From Flavobacteriaceae bacterium (GTDB lineage: Bacteria > Bacteroidota > Bacteroidia > Flavobacteriales > Flavobacteriaceae): 8,858 bases of DNA. The notes under the pieces were generated by a model. The model had not been told where the DNA came from. It did no database searches and worked only from the letters and a program-made list of their open reading frames with translations. Below are positions 1-7,095 of the stretch, one piece after another. The stretch spans positions 1-8,858 of the forward strand of contig DOIV01000008.1 in NCBI GenBank assembly GCA_003511845.1, written 5' to 3'. The position numbers and the translations under genes are program-made. Positions within the stretch are counted from its first letter, which is position 1, and each line of letters starts with the position of its first letter.

Positions 1-545
1 TTTTGTCATGTACTTAGACAAATCCTAGTCTTTTAAGAAGTACATTGATACCTGAACAAGAGTTGTTAATTTGAAATTTTTTATTAATCCAAGCAACAAT
101 TCCTTTAGAATCCATATAGGTATTCTCCATGATGTGCTTCTCTAAAGCATCTAATTGTTTTGAGTTAAGCAAAGAAACGCTGCCTTTATTATTATCTGTC
201 AATAGTAATTCTGCACCTTGGCTTAGGTAAGTGTTCCTATAAACTCTTACTGTATCATCATCTAAAAGAAGTATCTTACCAACCTCCACACATGAAAAAC
301 CATTATCAAGCATCAGAATTGCTTTTAGTTTATCGGCGTGCTTTCTTTGCTTGCAACTACGATGTAATTGTTTAATTTTGGCTCTCTCTTTTTGAGATAA
401 TTTTACAGTCATATATCTGATTATCAATACTGTAAATATACAAAACAATATTGAGAACACCAAGAAAAACATTACTAAATAATTGATTATTAGTCGGTTA
501 ATTTAGTGATTTAGAAAATAAAATCTTTGGTTTCCCGAAAACCTA
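1..545 (-). mobile_element. One end of an IS630-type insertion sequence (partial, runs off the window)
   Basis: The transposase fragment reads leftward off the window edge, so the element's transposase-start end lies to its right. The recognisable molybdopterin-oxidoreductase remnant starts near 545, so the element's boundary should fall between about 480 and 545. A TA dinucleotide at 544-545, next to a partly palindromic stretch at 529-543 (GGTTTCCCGAAAACC), is a plausible outer end, because IS630 elements insert at TA. A second imperfect palindrome, ACTAAATAAT/TG/ATTATTAGT, lies at 474-494. The opposite end is not visible, so neither boundary nor inverted repeat can be confirmed. Confidence 0.45.
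14..412 (-). CDS. IS630-type transposase, N-terminal part; frame broken after residue 132
   Basis: N-terminal DNA-binding part of an IS630/Tc1-mariner type transposase, which would bind the element's inverted repeats. Seen: a first helix-turn-helix at about residues 36-62 (GFSCVEVGKILLLDDDTVRV), then a second winged-helix-like segment at about 75-132 (SKGIVAWIN..., ending LLKRLGFV). Full family members run to about 340 residues and carry a DDE catalytic domain, which would lie beyond position 1. The frame stops at TAA 16-14, just where the family usually continues G-[FY]-x-Y-K. One missing base there would restore GFVYK, so I infer a frameshift (decay, or a two-ORF element). I chose the ATG at 412. 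The in-frame ATG at 472 adds 20 hydrophobic residues (MFFLVFSILF...) unlike any transposase start, probably untranslated IS end sequence. Family call is good; intactness is doubtful. Confidence 0.72.
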   Translation of the reverse strand: MTVKLSQKERAKIKQLHRSCKQRKHADKLKAILMLDNGFSCVEVGKILLLDDDTVRVYRNTYLSQGAELLLTDNNKGSVSLLNSKQLDALEKHIMENTYMDSKGIVAWINKKFQINNSCSGINVLLKRLGFV

Positions 546-1198
546 AATGGCTTGAGTATATTGTGCAAAGTTTTTCTATCAATACTTTTGTAGATGAATT
601 GGCTTTAAAAGCAGAAAAAGACCCTTTACAATTTAGATTAAATTTAATTGGTGATGATCGTATTGAAGAATCAAAATCTGGTTATCATTTTGATAGTTAA
701 AAATTAAAAAACGTATTAAAAACTGCAGCTAAGAATATAAATTATGGTAAGGAATTACCTGAAGGACACGGAATAGGCTTGGCTGTACATTACAGCTTCC
801 TTACCTATGTAGCTTCTGCTATTGAAGTTTCTGTCATTGACAATAAATTAAAAGTGCATAATATACATTCAGTAATTGATTGTGGTACAGCTGTTAATGT
901 AGATACAATTAAAGCTCAAATGGAAGGTGCTGCAATTTTCGGAATGTCATTAGCGTATTATGGTAAAATCACAGCTAAAGATGGAGCTATTGAGCAAAGT
1001 AATTATCACGATTATCAGATGATTCGTATCCATCAAACTCCTAAAATTCATATAGAAATTATTAAGAGTAATACTAAACCTACTGGAGTTGGTGAACCTG
1101 GGGTTCCTCCAATTGCACCGGCTATAGTGAATGCTATATATAATGCAACAGGTAAGTGATACTACTCTTTACCTTTAACAGATCATGGATTAATTTAG
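545..1198 (+). pseudogene. Remnant of molybdopterin-binding oxidoreductase large subunit (xanthine dehydrogenase/isoquinoline oxidoreductase family), C-terminus
   Basis: C-terminal end, roughly 215 residues, of a molybdenum hydroxylase large subunit whose full length is usually 700 residues or more. Seen in one frame: FVDELALKAEKDPLQFRLNL (the family's F-[IV]-D-E-[LI]-A...DP-x-x-[FY]-R-L signature, about 587-646), GHGIGLAVHY (about 764-793), DCGTAVNVDTIKAQMEGA (about 878-931) and TGVGEPGVPPIAPAIVNAIY (about 1082-1141). The E of GVGEP is the family's catalytic glutamate next to the Mo centre. The frame is interrupted by TAA at 698-700, where family members read through, and by TGA at 1157-1159. 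The family's ...LPLT-[DN]-H tail continues after the TGA to TAG 1196-1198. The 5' part is missing at the IS border, and a further in-frame TAG lies at 512-514. These lesions make it a dead gene. The open stretch 779-1159 with a TTG start is only a piece of it. Confidence 0.85.
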
Positions 1199-1277
1199 AC
1201 TGTTAATAACTAGACAATAATTCTGTTTTATTTAAATTTTATTTTATTGAGGTTTAGTATTTTTATAGCGTTATTAT

Positions 1278-1310
1278 TTTGAATATAAAAGATAATTAAA
1301 ACAATATTTG
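1278..1310 (+). promoter_or_regulatory. Possible Bacteroidota-type promoter for hisA
   Basis: TTTG at 1278-1281 and AATATTTG at 1303-1310 are 21 nt apart. They resemble the Bacteroidota housekeeping promoter (TTTG near -33, TAnnTTTG near -7) with one mismatch in the -7 box. This would start a transcript about 50 nt before the hisA ATG. The rest of the gap 1199-1369 is AT-rich with no other signal I recognise. A promoter is expected here because the genes upstream are dead, but such a motif is easily found by chance in AT-rich DNA. Confidence 0.3.
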
Positions 1311-1369
1311 ATATTTTTAAAATTCTACTATAGAAGTTCTAATGACTAAATTCACAATAAAAAATTAAA

Positions 1370-2116
1370 ATGAGAATTATTCCTGCCATAGACATTATAG
1401 ACGGTAAATGTGTACGCTTATCAAAAGGTGATTATACAACTAAGAAGATTTACAATGAAAATCCTCTTGAAATTGCCAAGCAATTTGAAGCACATGGCAT
1501 TGAATATTTGCATCTAGTAGATTTAGATGGTGCCAAAGCCAGTCATATTATTAATCATAAAATTTTGGAACAAATTGCTTCTAAAACTACTTTGAAAATT
1601 GATTTTGGAGGTGGATTAAAAACGAATGAAGATTTAAAAATAGCTTTTGAAAGCGGAGCAAATCAAATAACTGGTGGTAGTATTGCTGTAAAGAATCCTG
1701 AAATTTTTAAAAACTGGATTACTACTTATGGTAATGATAAAATCATTTTAGGTGCTGATGCCAATCCTGATGCAACAGGAGAAAAAATTGCAATTAGCGG
1801 ATGGCAAGAAAAATCTGATTTAGAATTGATTCCGTTTATAGAACAATACCATAAAGATGGTATTCAATATGTGATTTGTACAGATATTAGTAAAGATGGA
1901 ATGTTAGAAGGACCATCTTTTGATTTGTATAAAAGAATATTAACACAAGTCCCTAATATAAAATTAATTGCTTCTGGTGGTATTTCTCATTTCTCAGAAA
2001 TTCCTAAATTAGCAGAATTAGGTTGCGAAGGAACAATTATTGGTAAAGCCATCTATGAAAACAGAATCAGCTTAAAAGAATTGGAAAATTATATTATAAA
2101 AATACAAGAAGTTTAA
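1370..2116 (+). CDS. hisA: HisA, ProFAR isomerase
   Basis: 1-(5-phosphoribosyl)-5-[(5-phosphoribosylamino)methylideneamino]imidazole-4-carboxamide isomerase (EC 5.3.1.16). It is a cytosolic (beta/alpha)8 barrel that turns ProFAR into PRFAR, the substrate of HisF/HisH. Seen: 248 residues, the normal length; N-terminus [15 protein letters not shown] with catalytic Asp8; LVDLDGA at about 49-55; FGGGL at about 79-83; second catalytic Asp130 in [19 protein letters not shown] at 171-183; and phosphate-binding ASGGIS at 201-206 followed by [10 protein letters not shown] at 221-230. ATG at 1370 gives the canonical MRIIPAID start. It is the first intact gene of the his cluster here. No hisH lies in front of it, although hisH is the usual neighbour. 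No damage is seen. Confidence 0.97.
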   Translation: MRIIPAIDIIDGKCVRLSKGDYTTKKIYNENPLEIAKQFEAHGIEYLHLVDLDGAKASHIINHKILEQIASKTTLKIDFGGGLKTNEDLKIAFESGANQITGGSIAVKNPEIFKNWITTYGNDKIILGADANPDATGEKIAISGWQEKSDLELIPFIEQYHKDGIQYVICTDISKDGMLEGPSFDLYKRILTQVPNIKLIASGGISHFSEIPKLAELGCEGTIIGKAIYENRISLKELENYIIKIQEV

Positions 2117-2126
2117 AATTATGAAT

Positions 2127-2152
2127 GTCCCCTTGAGGGGACTTTAGGGGTG
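2127..2152 (+). repeat. G/C-rich hairpin repeat between hisA and hisF
   Basis: GTCCCC (2127-2132) and GGGGAC (2137-2142) form a perfect 6-bp stem with a TTGA loop, followed by TTTAGGGGTG. It stands out as a C/G island in AT-rich DNA, just after the hisA stop. From memory, similar CCCCTTGAGGGG...AGGGGTG units are scattered between genes in flavobacterial genomes, so I read it as a dispersed intergenic palindromic repeat. There is no U-tract after the stem, so it does not look like an intrinsic terminator. It could still affect hisA/hisF mRNA stability. Confidence 0.6.
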
Positions 2153-2188
2153 TTATGTATTTTAACTCACCAAATTCGCACATTATTT

Positions 2189-2944
2189 ATGCTAACAAAA
2201 AGAATCATACCGTGTTTAGATATCAAAAACGGACGCACCGTTAAAGGTATTAATTTTGTAGATTTAAGAGATGCAGGTGATCCTGTGGAACTGGCAGAAA
2301 TATACGCAAAAAATGGAGCTGATGAATTGGTGTTTTTAGATATTTCTGCTACTGAAGAACGTAGAAAAACGTTGACCGACCTAGTATTACATGTGTCAGA
2401 AAAGATAAATATACCTTTTACTGTGGGTGGTGGAATTTCTTCGGTTGATGATGTAGATATCTTATTAAAATGTGGAGCTGATAAAGTTTCTATCAATTCA
2501 TCAGCAATTAAGAATCCTGATTTGATTAATGAATTGTCAGCAAAATTCGGAAGTCAATGTATAGTTGTTGCTATTGATGCAAAACAAATTGATGGTCAAT
2601 GGAAAGTACATTTGGTAGGAGGAAAGGTACAAACAGAATTAAATTTATTTGAATGGGCAAAAGAAGTTGAAACTAGAGGAGCAGGTGAGATATTATTTAC
2701 CTCAATGGATCATGATGGTACAAAAAATGGCTTTGCAAACAAAGCATTGGCAAAATTATCAACCGAATTAAACATACCAATCATAGCTTCAGGCGGAGCA
2801 GGTAATTGTAAGCATTTTGTTGATACATTTATTGCTGGTAAAGCTGATGCTGCTTTGGCAGCAAGTATTTTCCACTTTAAAGAAGTAGAAATTAATGACT
2901 TAAAGTTAGAATTAAAAAAACATAATATTCCAGTACGACTATAA
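2189..2944 (+). CDS. hisF: HisF, imidazole glycerol phosphate synthase cyclase subunit
   Basis: Cyclase subunit of IGP synthase (EC 4.3.2.10). With ammonia delivered by the HisH glutaminase it converts PRFAR to imidazole glycerol phosphate plus AICAR. Seen: 251 residues, the standard length; [18 protein letters not shown] at 3-20 with catalytic Asp11; VGGGIS at 79-84; second catalytic Asp130 in [18 protein letters not shown] at 171-182; ASGGAG at 200-205 for phosphate binding. The start is ATG 2189. An in-frame GTG at 2150 would add 13 residues encoded partly by the hairpin repeat and is not credible. hisF follows hisA after a 72-nt gap and precedes hisIE by 10 nt. It is homologous to HisA (same barrel). 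HisH, its obligate partner, is not in the window. Confidence 0.97.
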   Translation: MLTKRIIPCLDIKNGRTVKGINFVDLRDAGDPVELAEIYAKNGADELVFLDISATEERRKTLTDLVLHVSEKINIPFTVGGGISSVDDVDILLKCGADKVSINSSAIKNPDLINELSAKFGSQCIVVAIDAKQIDGQWKVHLVGGKVQTELNLFEWAKEVETRGAGEILFTSMDHDGTKNGFANKALAKLSTELNIPIIASGGAGNCKHFVDTFIAGKADAALAASIFHFKEVEINDLKLELKKHNIPVRL

Positions 2945-2954
2945 ATCAATAAGA

Positions 2955-3560
2955 ATGAATATAGATTTTATTAAAAATAGTAAGAATAACAATTTAGTAC
3001 CGGCCATTGTACAAGATGCCAACACAAATAAAGTTTTGATGTTAGGTTATATGAATGAAGAAGCTTATCAAGAAACTATCGATAGCAAAAAAGTTACTTT
3101 TTTTAGTCGTTCTAAAAACAGACTTTGGACCAAAGGTGAAAAAAGCGGTAATTTTCTAAATTTAGTATCTATAAAAGTAGATTGCGATAATGATACTATA
3201 TTGGTTAAGGCAAATCCTGTTGGACCAACTTGTCATAAAGGTACGGATACCTGTTGGGCTGAAGACAATACAACATCTTACGGGTTTCTTTCAGAATTAG
3301 AAAGAGTTATTAAAGACAGAAAAGAAAATGCTGATGGTAATAAAAGCTATATTGCTTCTCTTTTTGAAGACGGAATTAACAAAATTGCTCAAAAAGTAGG
3401 AGAGGAGGCCATTGAAACTGTGATTGAAGCCAAAGACAACAATGATGATCTTTTTTTAAATGAATCGGCAGATTTGCTGTTCCATTATTTAATTTTATTA
3501 CAAGCCAAAGGCTTTACGTTAAATGATGTTGTTGAAGTTTTAGAAAAAAGGCAAAAATAA
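2955..3560 (+). CDS. hisIE: HisIE, bifunctional PR-AMP cyclohydrolase / PR-ATP pyrophosphatase
   Basis: Fused enzyme for steps 2 and 3 of histidine synthesis: the C-terminal HisE domain hydrolyses PR-ATP to PR-AMP, and the N-terminal HisI domain opens the adenine ring (EC 3.6.1.31 and 3.5.4.19). Seen in 201 residues: the HisI domain at about 1-105 with VLMLGYMNEEAY (27-38), SRSKNRLWTKGE..SGN (51-66), the metal-binding DCDND (76-80) and the zinc-ligand cysteines in GPTCHKGTDTCW (C93, C100). The HisE domain at about 110-201 has FEDGINKIAQKVGEEAIE (137-154) and NESADLLFH (169-177), acidic clusters that bind Mg. The fusion is usual in Bacteroidota and enterics. It has its own ATG 10 nt after hisF, so it is almost certainly co-transcribed. 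Confidence 0.97.
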   Translation: MNIDFIKNSKNNNLVPAIVQDANTNKVLMLGYMNEEAYQETIDSKKVTFFSRSKNRLWTKGEKSGNFLNLVSIKVDCDNDTILVKANPVGPTCHKGTDTCWAEDNTTSYGFLSELERVIKDRKENADGNKSYIASLFEDGINKIAQKVGEEAIETVIEAKDNNDDLFLNESADLLFHYLILLQAKGFTLNDVVEVLEKRQK

Positions 3561-3564
3561 AATC

Positions 3565-4242
3565 ATGTCAACTACCATCCCTAAAAAAGCATTTACATTT
3601 TTCAAACTACTTGAAAAGAATAATAATAGAGAGTGGTTCAATACTCATAAACCTGAGTTTAAAGCTATAGAAGCTGAAGTAAAACAATTCTTTAATCTAT
3701 TACTTGAAGATTTGCAGTTGCATGATGATGTTGACAAACTAAAAATGTTTCGTATTTATAGAGATGTACGTTTTTCTAAAAATAAAACACCTTATAAAAC
3801 ACATTTTGGAGGTTCATTCAATAGACAGAAACCACACTTGCGTGGAGGTTATTATTTACAATTAACTCCGGGAGGTTCATTTGCTGCCACAGGTTTTTGG
3901 GACCCTTCAAAAGAGGATTTATTCAGAATCAGAAAAGAGTTTGAAACTGATGACAGTGAAATAAGAGCAATAATGAATGCTCAAAAATTTAAAAGTGCCT
4001 GGGGAAACCTTGTTGGTAATGAATTGAAAACTGCACCTAAAGGATTTAGTAAAGAACACCCGAATATTGATTTAATTAGAAAGAAGCAATTTATATTTAC
4101 CAAGAAGTATACTGACCAAGAAGTATTGTCACCTGATTTTTTAAAAAATGTAGGGGCATCATTTAAAGCCATACGTCCGTATTTTGATTTTATGTCTGAT
4201 GTGTTAACAACTGATTTAAATGGAGTGTCATTAATTAGTTAA
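3565..4242 (+). CDS. DUF2461 family protein (TIGR02453-like), function unknown
   Basis: Conserved bacterial protein of unknown biochemical role, 225 residues, the usual family length. Seen: the family's N-terminal signature NNNREWFNTHKPEFKAIEAE (19-38), MFRIYRDVRFSKNKTPYKTH (about 66-85), then GGYYLQLTPGGSF (about 99-111) and GFWDP. It is rich in charged and aromatic residues, with no signal peptide or membrane segment, so probably cytosolic. It begins 4 nt after hisIE and is probably the last gene of that transcript; a role in histidine synthesis does not follow from this. Its 3' end overlaps the opposing yggS-type gene by 12 bp. The family assignment is firm; the function is not known to me. 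Confidence 0.88.
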   Translation: MSTTIPKKAFTFFKLLEKNNNREWFNTHKPEFKAIEAEVKQFFNLLLEDLQLHDDVDKLKMFRIYRDVRFSKNKTPYKTHFGGSFNRQKPHLRGGYYLQLTPGGSFAATGFWDPSKEDLFRIRKEFETDDSEIRAIMNAQKFKSAWGNLVGNELKTAPKGFSKEHPNIDLIRKKQFIFTKKYTDQEVLSPDFLKNVGASFKAIRPYFDFMSDVLTTDLNGVSLIS

Positions 4243-4893
4243 TTGTCTACTCCCAAAAATTGCACTACCAATCCGTACCATAGTACTGCCACAATCTATG
4301 GCAAGAGGATAATCTCCACTCATTCCAATAGATAATGTATTGAGTGTTTTATATTGATTACTAAGTGTTATAAAGAAAGAATTTAAGTTTGAAAACTCAT
4401 TTTTTATTTGTTCGGTATCGTCAGTAAAGGTTGACATACCCATTAAACCAACAACCTTAATGTTTTTTAAGGCTATAAATTCTTCTGAGGCTAATATTTC
4501 TTCAATTGTAGTAAATGGTAATCCGAATTTGGAATCTTCTTCTGCAATTTTTGCTTGTAGTAAACAGTTTATAATTCTATCGTGTTTTTTTGCTTGTTTA
4601 TCAATTTCTTTCAGCGTTTTAAAACTATCTACTCCGTGAATTAAATCGACAAAATGAGCCATATATTTCACTTTGTTACGTTGGAGGTGACCAATCATCT
4701 GCCATTTTATATCTTTAGGCATTTCATGGTGTTTATCAACCATTTCTTGGATTTTATTTTCCCCAAAAATTCGTTGGCCTGCATCATAAGCTTCTTGAAT
4801 ATCTGCTATCGGTTTGGTTTTAGAAACAGCGACTAGAGTAATATGCTCTGGCAAAGAATTCTTAATATTTTTTAAATTTTCAGAGATACTCAT
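4231..4893 (-). CDS. yggS: YggS/PLPBP family pyridoxal phosphate homeostasis protein
   Basis: Single-domain PLP-binding protein with an alanine-racemase-like barrel. The family has no established enzymatic activity and keeps free PLP and amino-acid/keto-acid pools balanced. Seen: 220 residues from ATG 4893; LVAVSKTKP at 20-28 with the PLP Schiff-base lysine K25; AGQRIFGENKIQEM (about 38-51); WQMIGHLQRNKVKYM (about 64-78); GLMGMSTFTDD; and the C-terminal phosphate-binding SIGMSGDYPLAID...STMVRIGSAIFGSR. An in-frame ATG at 4905 would add four residues (MNSN) and overlap the DUF1015 gene by 11 nt. I prefer 4893 because MSISENLK is the usual family start and lies one base after the DUF1015 stop. 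It is the last gene of the serC operon, tail-to-tail with DUF2461. Confidence 0.93.
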   Translation of the reverse strand: MSISENLKNIKNSLPEHITLVAVSKTKPIADIQEAYDAGQRIFGENKIQEMVDKHHEMPKDIKWQMIGHLQRNKVKYMAHFVDLIHGVDSFKTLKEIDKQAKKHDRIINCLLQAKIAEEDSKFGLPFTTIEEILASEEFIALKNIKVVGLMGMSTFTDDTEQIKNEFSNLNSFFITLSNQYKTLNTLSIGMSGDYPLAIDCGSTMVRIGSAIFGSRQLTN

Positions 4894-4894
4894 A

Positions 4895-6130
4895 TTAGAA
4901 TTCATAAATAGTTAAACCGCTTCTTAATTTAGGTAATATATAGGTGCTTTTTGGAGGCATTTTTAGTCCTGCATCTGCTACAGCTTTTAGTTGTTCAACT
5001 GTGATAGGATACAAACCAAAGGCAACTTTATAATTTCCAGCATCTACTTGTTCTTTGAGATTAATAGCACCTTGTTTACTGTGAATATAGTCTAATCGTT
5101 TGTCATTACGTAAATCATGAATATCTAAAATAGGTTCTAAAACCGTTTTAAACAATAATTGTGTGTCTAAATCTGAGAGTGGATTATCAATTTCGAATTC
5201 ATTATTTTTTAAATATAAAGAATAAAATGCTCCATCTAAATACATGCTGAAATGATGCTTTTTTGAAGGATAATAAAGCTGAGTTCCTTTTTTTTCGATA
5301 CGGTATAAAACTGCTAATTTCTCAAGGAAGTCATTAGTTGTTAAGCCATTTAAATCTTTTATAAAACGATTAAATTCAAATATTTTTAAATCTGATTCAG
5401 GAATCAAATAACTCATAAAAAAATTATAGTCTTCATTTCCATTGTGATTGTGATTCTCACGTTTCATATTTTCTGCTAACAAATAAGAAGATGCCGTTCT
5501 GTGATGCCCGTCTGCTATATAAATAGCATTCATTTTAGCAAATTCATTCGTAATAATTTGAATATCCTTTTCATTATTCACAGTCCATAAAGAATGCGTC
5601 TTATGATTTTCTGTAGTAAATTCGTATTCTGCTCTAGAATTTTGATATTTAGTTAAAATTGCTTCAATTACTGAGTTGTCTGGATAGGTGAGTAGTACTG
5701 GTTCTGCATTAAATCCTGTAGTATGCAAATATTTTTCAAATAGAATTTCTCGTTGCCTTAAAGTCTCTTCATGTTTTTTAATGATATCGTTTGCATAATC
5801 TTCACAACTTGTTGCTGCTATGATACCACAAAAGGAATATTCTTTAGTTACTTTTTTATAAACATAAAAAGCAGGGATTTCATCTTTTGAAAAATATTCT
5901 AATTCTTTAAACTCAACATATTTATCTTGAATAAGTTGAAAACGTTGCTCACTAGATAGTTCTTCGTGATGCTTATAACTCTGACTTATAATATGTAAAA
6001 ATGAAAACGGATTAAAATCTAATTGAGCACCTAATTCCGTAGGGGAATATGCTTCATAAGAACGAGAAGATACCAATGCAACTTTATCTCTAGAGGCTCT
6101 TACGGCACAAAAAGGTTTTACAATTGCCAT
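4895..6130 (-). CDS. DUF1015 family protein, candidate serine-metabolism enzyme
   Basis: A widespread bacterial/archaeal family of unproven function. Seen in 411 residues, the normal length: N-terminus IVKPFCAVRASRDKVALVSS; KKHEETLRQRE (about 118-128), matching the family's R/K-H-E-x-T motif; ADGHHRTASSYL (206-217), its hallmark; and a conserved tail MPPKSTYILPKLRSGLTIYE (391-410). No signal peptide or membrane segment is seen, so cytosolic. DGHHRTA resembles the G-x-H/R-R-x-x-A core of the ParB/sulfiredoxin fold, to which the free-serine kinases SerK and SbnI belong. Its ATG directly follows the serA stop (TAA-ATG), which implies coupled translation. Serine or phosphoserine chemistry is therefore my inference, not an established fact. 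The family name is secure. Confidence 0.92.
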   Translation of the reverse strand: MAIVKPFCAVRASRDKVALVSSRSYEAYSPTELGAQLDFNPFSFLHIISQSYKHHEELSSEQRFQLIQDKYVEFKELEYFSKDEIPAFYVYKKVTKEYSFCGIIAATSCEDYANDIIKKHEETLRQREILFEKYLHTTGFNAEPVLLTYPDNSVIEAILTKYQNSRAEYEFTTENHKTHSLWTVNNEKDIQIITNEFAKMNAIYIADGHHRTASSYLLAENMKRENHNHNGNEDYNFFMSYLIPESDLKIFEFNRFIKDLNGLTTNDFLEKLAVLYRIEKKGTQLYYPSKKHHFSMYLDGAFYSLYLKNNEFEIDNPLSDLDTQLLFKTVLEPILDIHDLRNDKRLDYIHSKQGAINLKEQVDAGNYKVAFGLYPITVEQLKAVADAGLKMPPKSTYILPKLRSGLTIYEF

Positions 6131-7084
6131 TTAGCCCAAAATCTCAATAATTTGGCTTGCCAATTCACTTCCAATTCTTTCTTGTGCTTCATTAGTAGCT
6201 GCACCAATATGAGGTGTTAAAGAAAGATTTGGGTTCATTAATAACTGAACTTCGGGTGTAGGTTCTTTTTCAAAAACATCTAAAGCAGCTTTTGCAACTT
6301 TGCCATCATCTTCTAAGGCTGCAACTAAGGCAACTTCATCAATTACACCACCACGAGCAGCATTTACAATATAGACTCCCTCTTTCATTATGTTAAATTC
6401 TTTGGTGGAAATTACATAGTCCTTTTGTGCAGGAACGTGTAATGTAATAAAGTCAGATTGTTTTAATAGTTCTTCTTTTGAAATGGTATCAATTTTAAAG
6501 TTCAATTTTTGACCGTCATAAAAATCTAATTCTAGGTTAACCGTATCAATATTTGGATCTGAGGCAACAACTTTCATGCCTAAACTTAAAGCAATTTTTG
6601 CAGTAGCTTGACCAATACGCCCAAAACCTAAAACTCCAAATGTTTTTCCTTTCAATTCTACACCTTTTGCGTACGATTTTTTTAAGACTTTAAATTTTGA
6701 ATCTCCATCCAGAGGCATATTTCTATTTGAATCATGTAAGAAACGCACCATCCCAAAAAGGTGAGCAAAAACCAATTCAGCAACTGAATGAGATGAAGCT
6801 GCAGGAGTATTTATAACTTTTAATCCTTTTTCTCTTGCATATTCTACATCAATATTATCCATACCGACACCACCTCTGCCAATAATTTTTAGTGAAGGAC
6901 AATTGTCAATAATATCCTTTCTTACTTTAGTTGCACTTCTTACCAAAAGCACTGTGACATTGTTGTTATTGATATAATCTACCAATTGATCTTGTACTAC
7001 TGTTGTTAAATCTACTGTATAACCTGCATTTTCTAATGCTGTAACACCACTGTTTGCTATTCCGTCGTTTGCTAATACTATCAT
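6131..7084 (-). CDS. serA: SerA-type D-3-phosphoglycerate dehydrogenase (short form, D-2-hydroxyacid dehydrogenase family)
   Basis: NAD-dependent oxidation of 3-phosphoglycerate to 3-phosphohydroxypyruvate, the first step of serine synthesis, in the cytosol. Seen in 317 residues: substrate-domain RSATKVRKDII (49-59) and GRGGVGMDNIDV (69-80); nucleotide-binding GVLGFGRIGQA (150-160) with acidic D176 for NAD; and the catalytic triad R244 (NAARGG), E274 (FEKEP) and H292 (TPHIGAATNEA). It lacks the C-terminal ACT domain of the longer E. coli-type enzyme, so serine feedback through ACT is not expected. It lies 11 nt after the thioesterase gene and abuts the DUF1015 gene. The neighbouring serC supports the phosphoglycerate assignment. 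Another 2-hydroxyacid substrate, such as erythronate-4-phosphate in PLP synthesis, is possible. Confidence 0.92.
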   Translation of the reverse strand: MIVLANDGIANSGVTALENAGYTVDLTTVVQDQLVDYINNNNVTVLLVRSATKVRKDIIDNCPSLKIIGRGGVGMDNIDVEYAREKGLKVINTPAASSHSVAELVFAHLFGMVRFLHDSNRNMPLDGDSKFKVLKKSYAKGVELKGKTFGVLGFGRIGQATAKIALSLGMKVVASDPNIDTVNLELDFYDGQKLNFKIDTISKEELLKQSDFITLHVPAQKDYVISTKEFNIMKEGVYIVNAARGGVIDEVALVAALEDDGKVAKAALDVFEKEPTPEVQLLMNPNLSLTPHIGAATNEAQERIGSELASQIIEILG

Positions 7085-7095
7085 TTTTTATCGTT

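Noticed and set aside
413..472. Hydrophobic N-terminal extension (MFFLVFSILF) of the transposase as signal peptide or membrane segment
   Set aside because: IS630 transposases are DNA-binding cytosolic proteins. The family-like start is MTVKLSQKER at 412, and the extension is AT-rich non-coding DNA read in frame.
779..1159. Open frame of 126 codons with TTG start as an independent gene
   Set aside because: Homology to the molybdo-oxidoreductase continues in frame on both sides of its ends, through stop codons. It is an internal piece of a pseudogene.
2127..2150. Hairpin after hisA as an intrinsic terminator
   Set aside because: No run of T follows the stem; G-rich sequence follows instead, and hisF and hisIE continue in the same direction.
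2150..2188. GTG start giving a 13-residue N-terminal extension of HisF
   Set aside because: It begins inside the hairpin repeat. ATG 2189 gives the canonical 251-residue HisF with Asp11 and Asp130 in place.
2167..2496. Minus-strand open frame under hisF (109 codons)
   Set aside because: Shadow of the hisF coding frame with no recognisable domain. The same holds for 2710-2949, 3981-4172, 4654-4836 and 8272-8454.
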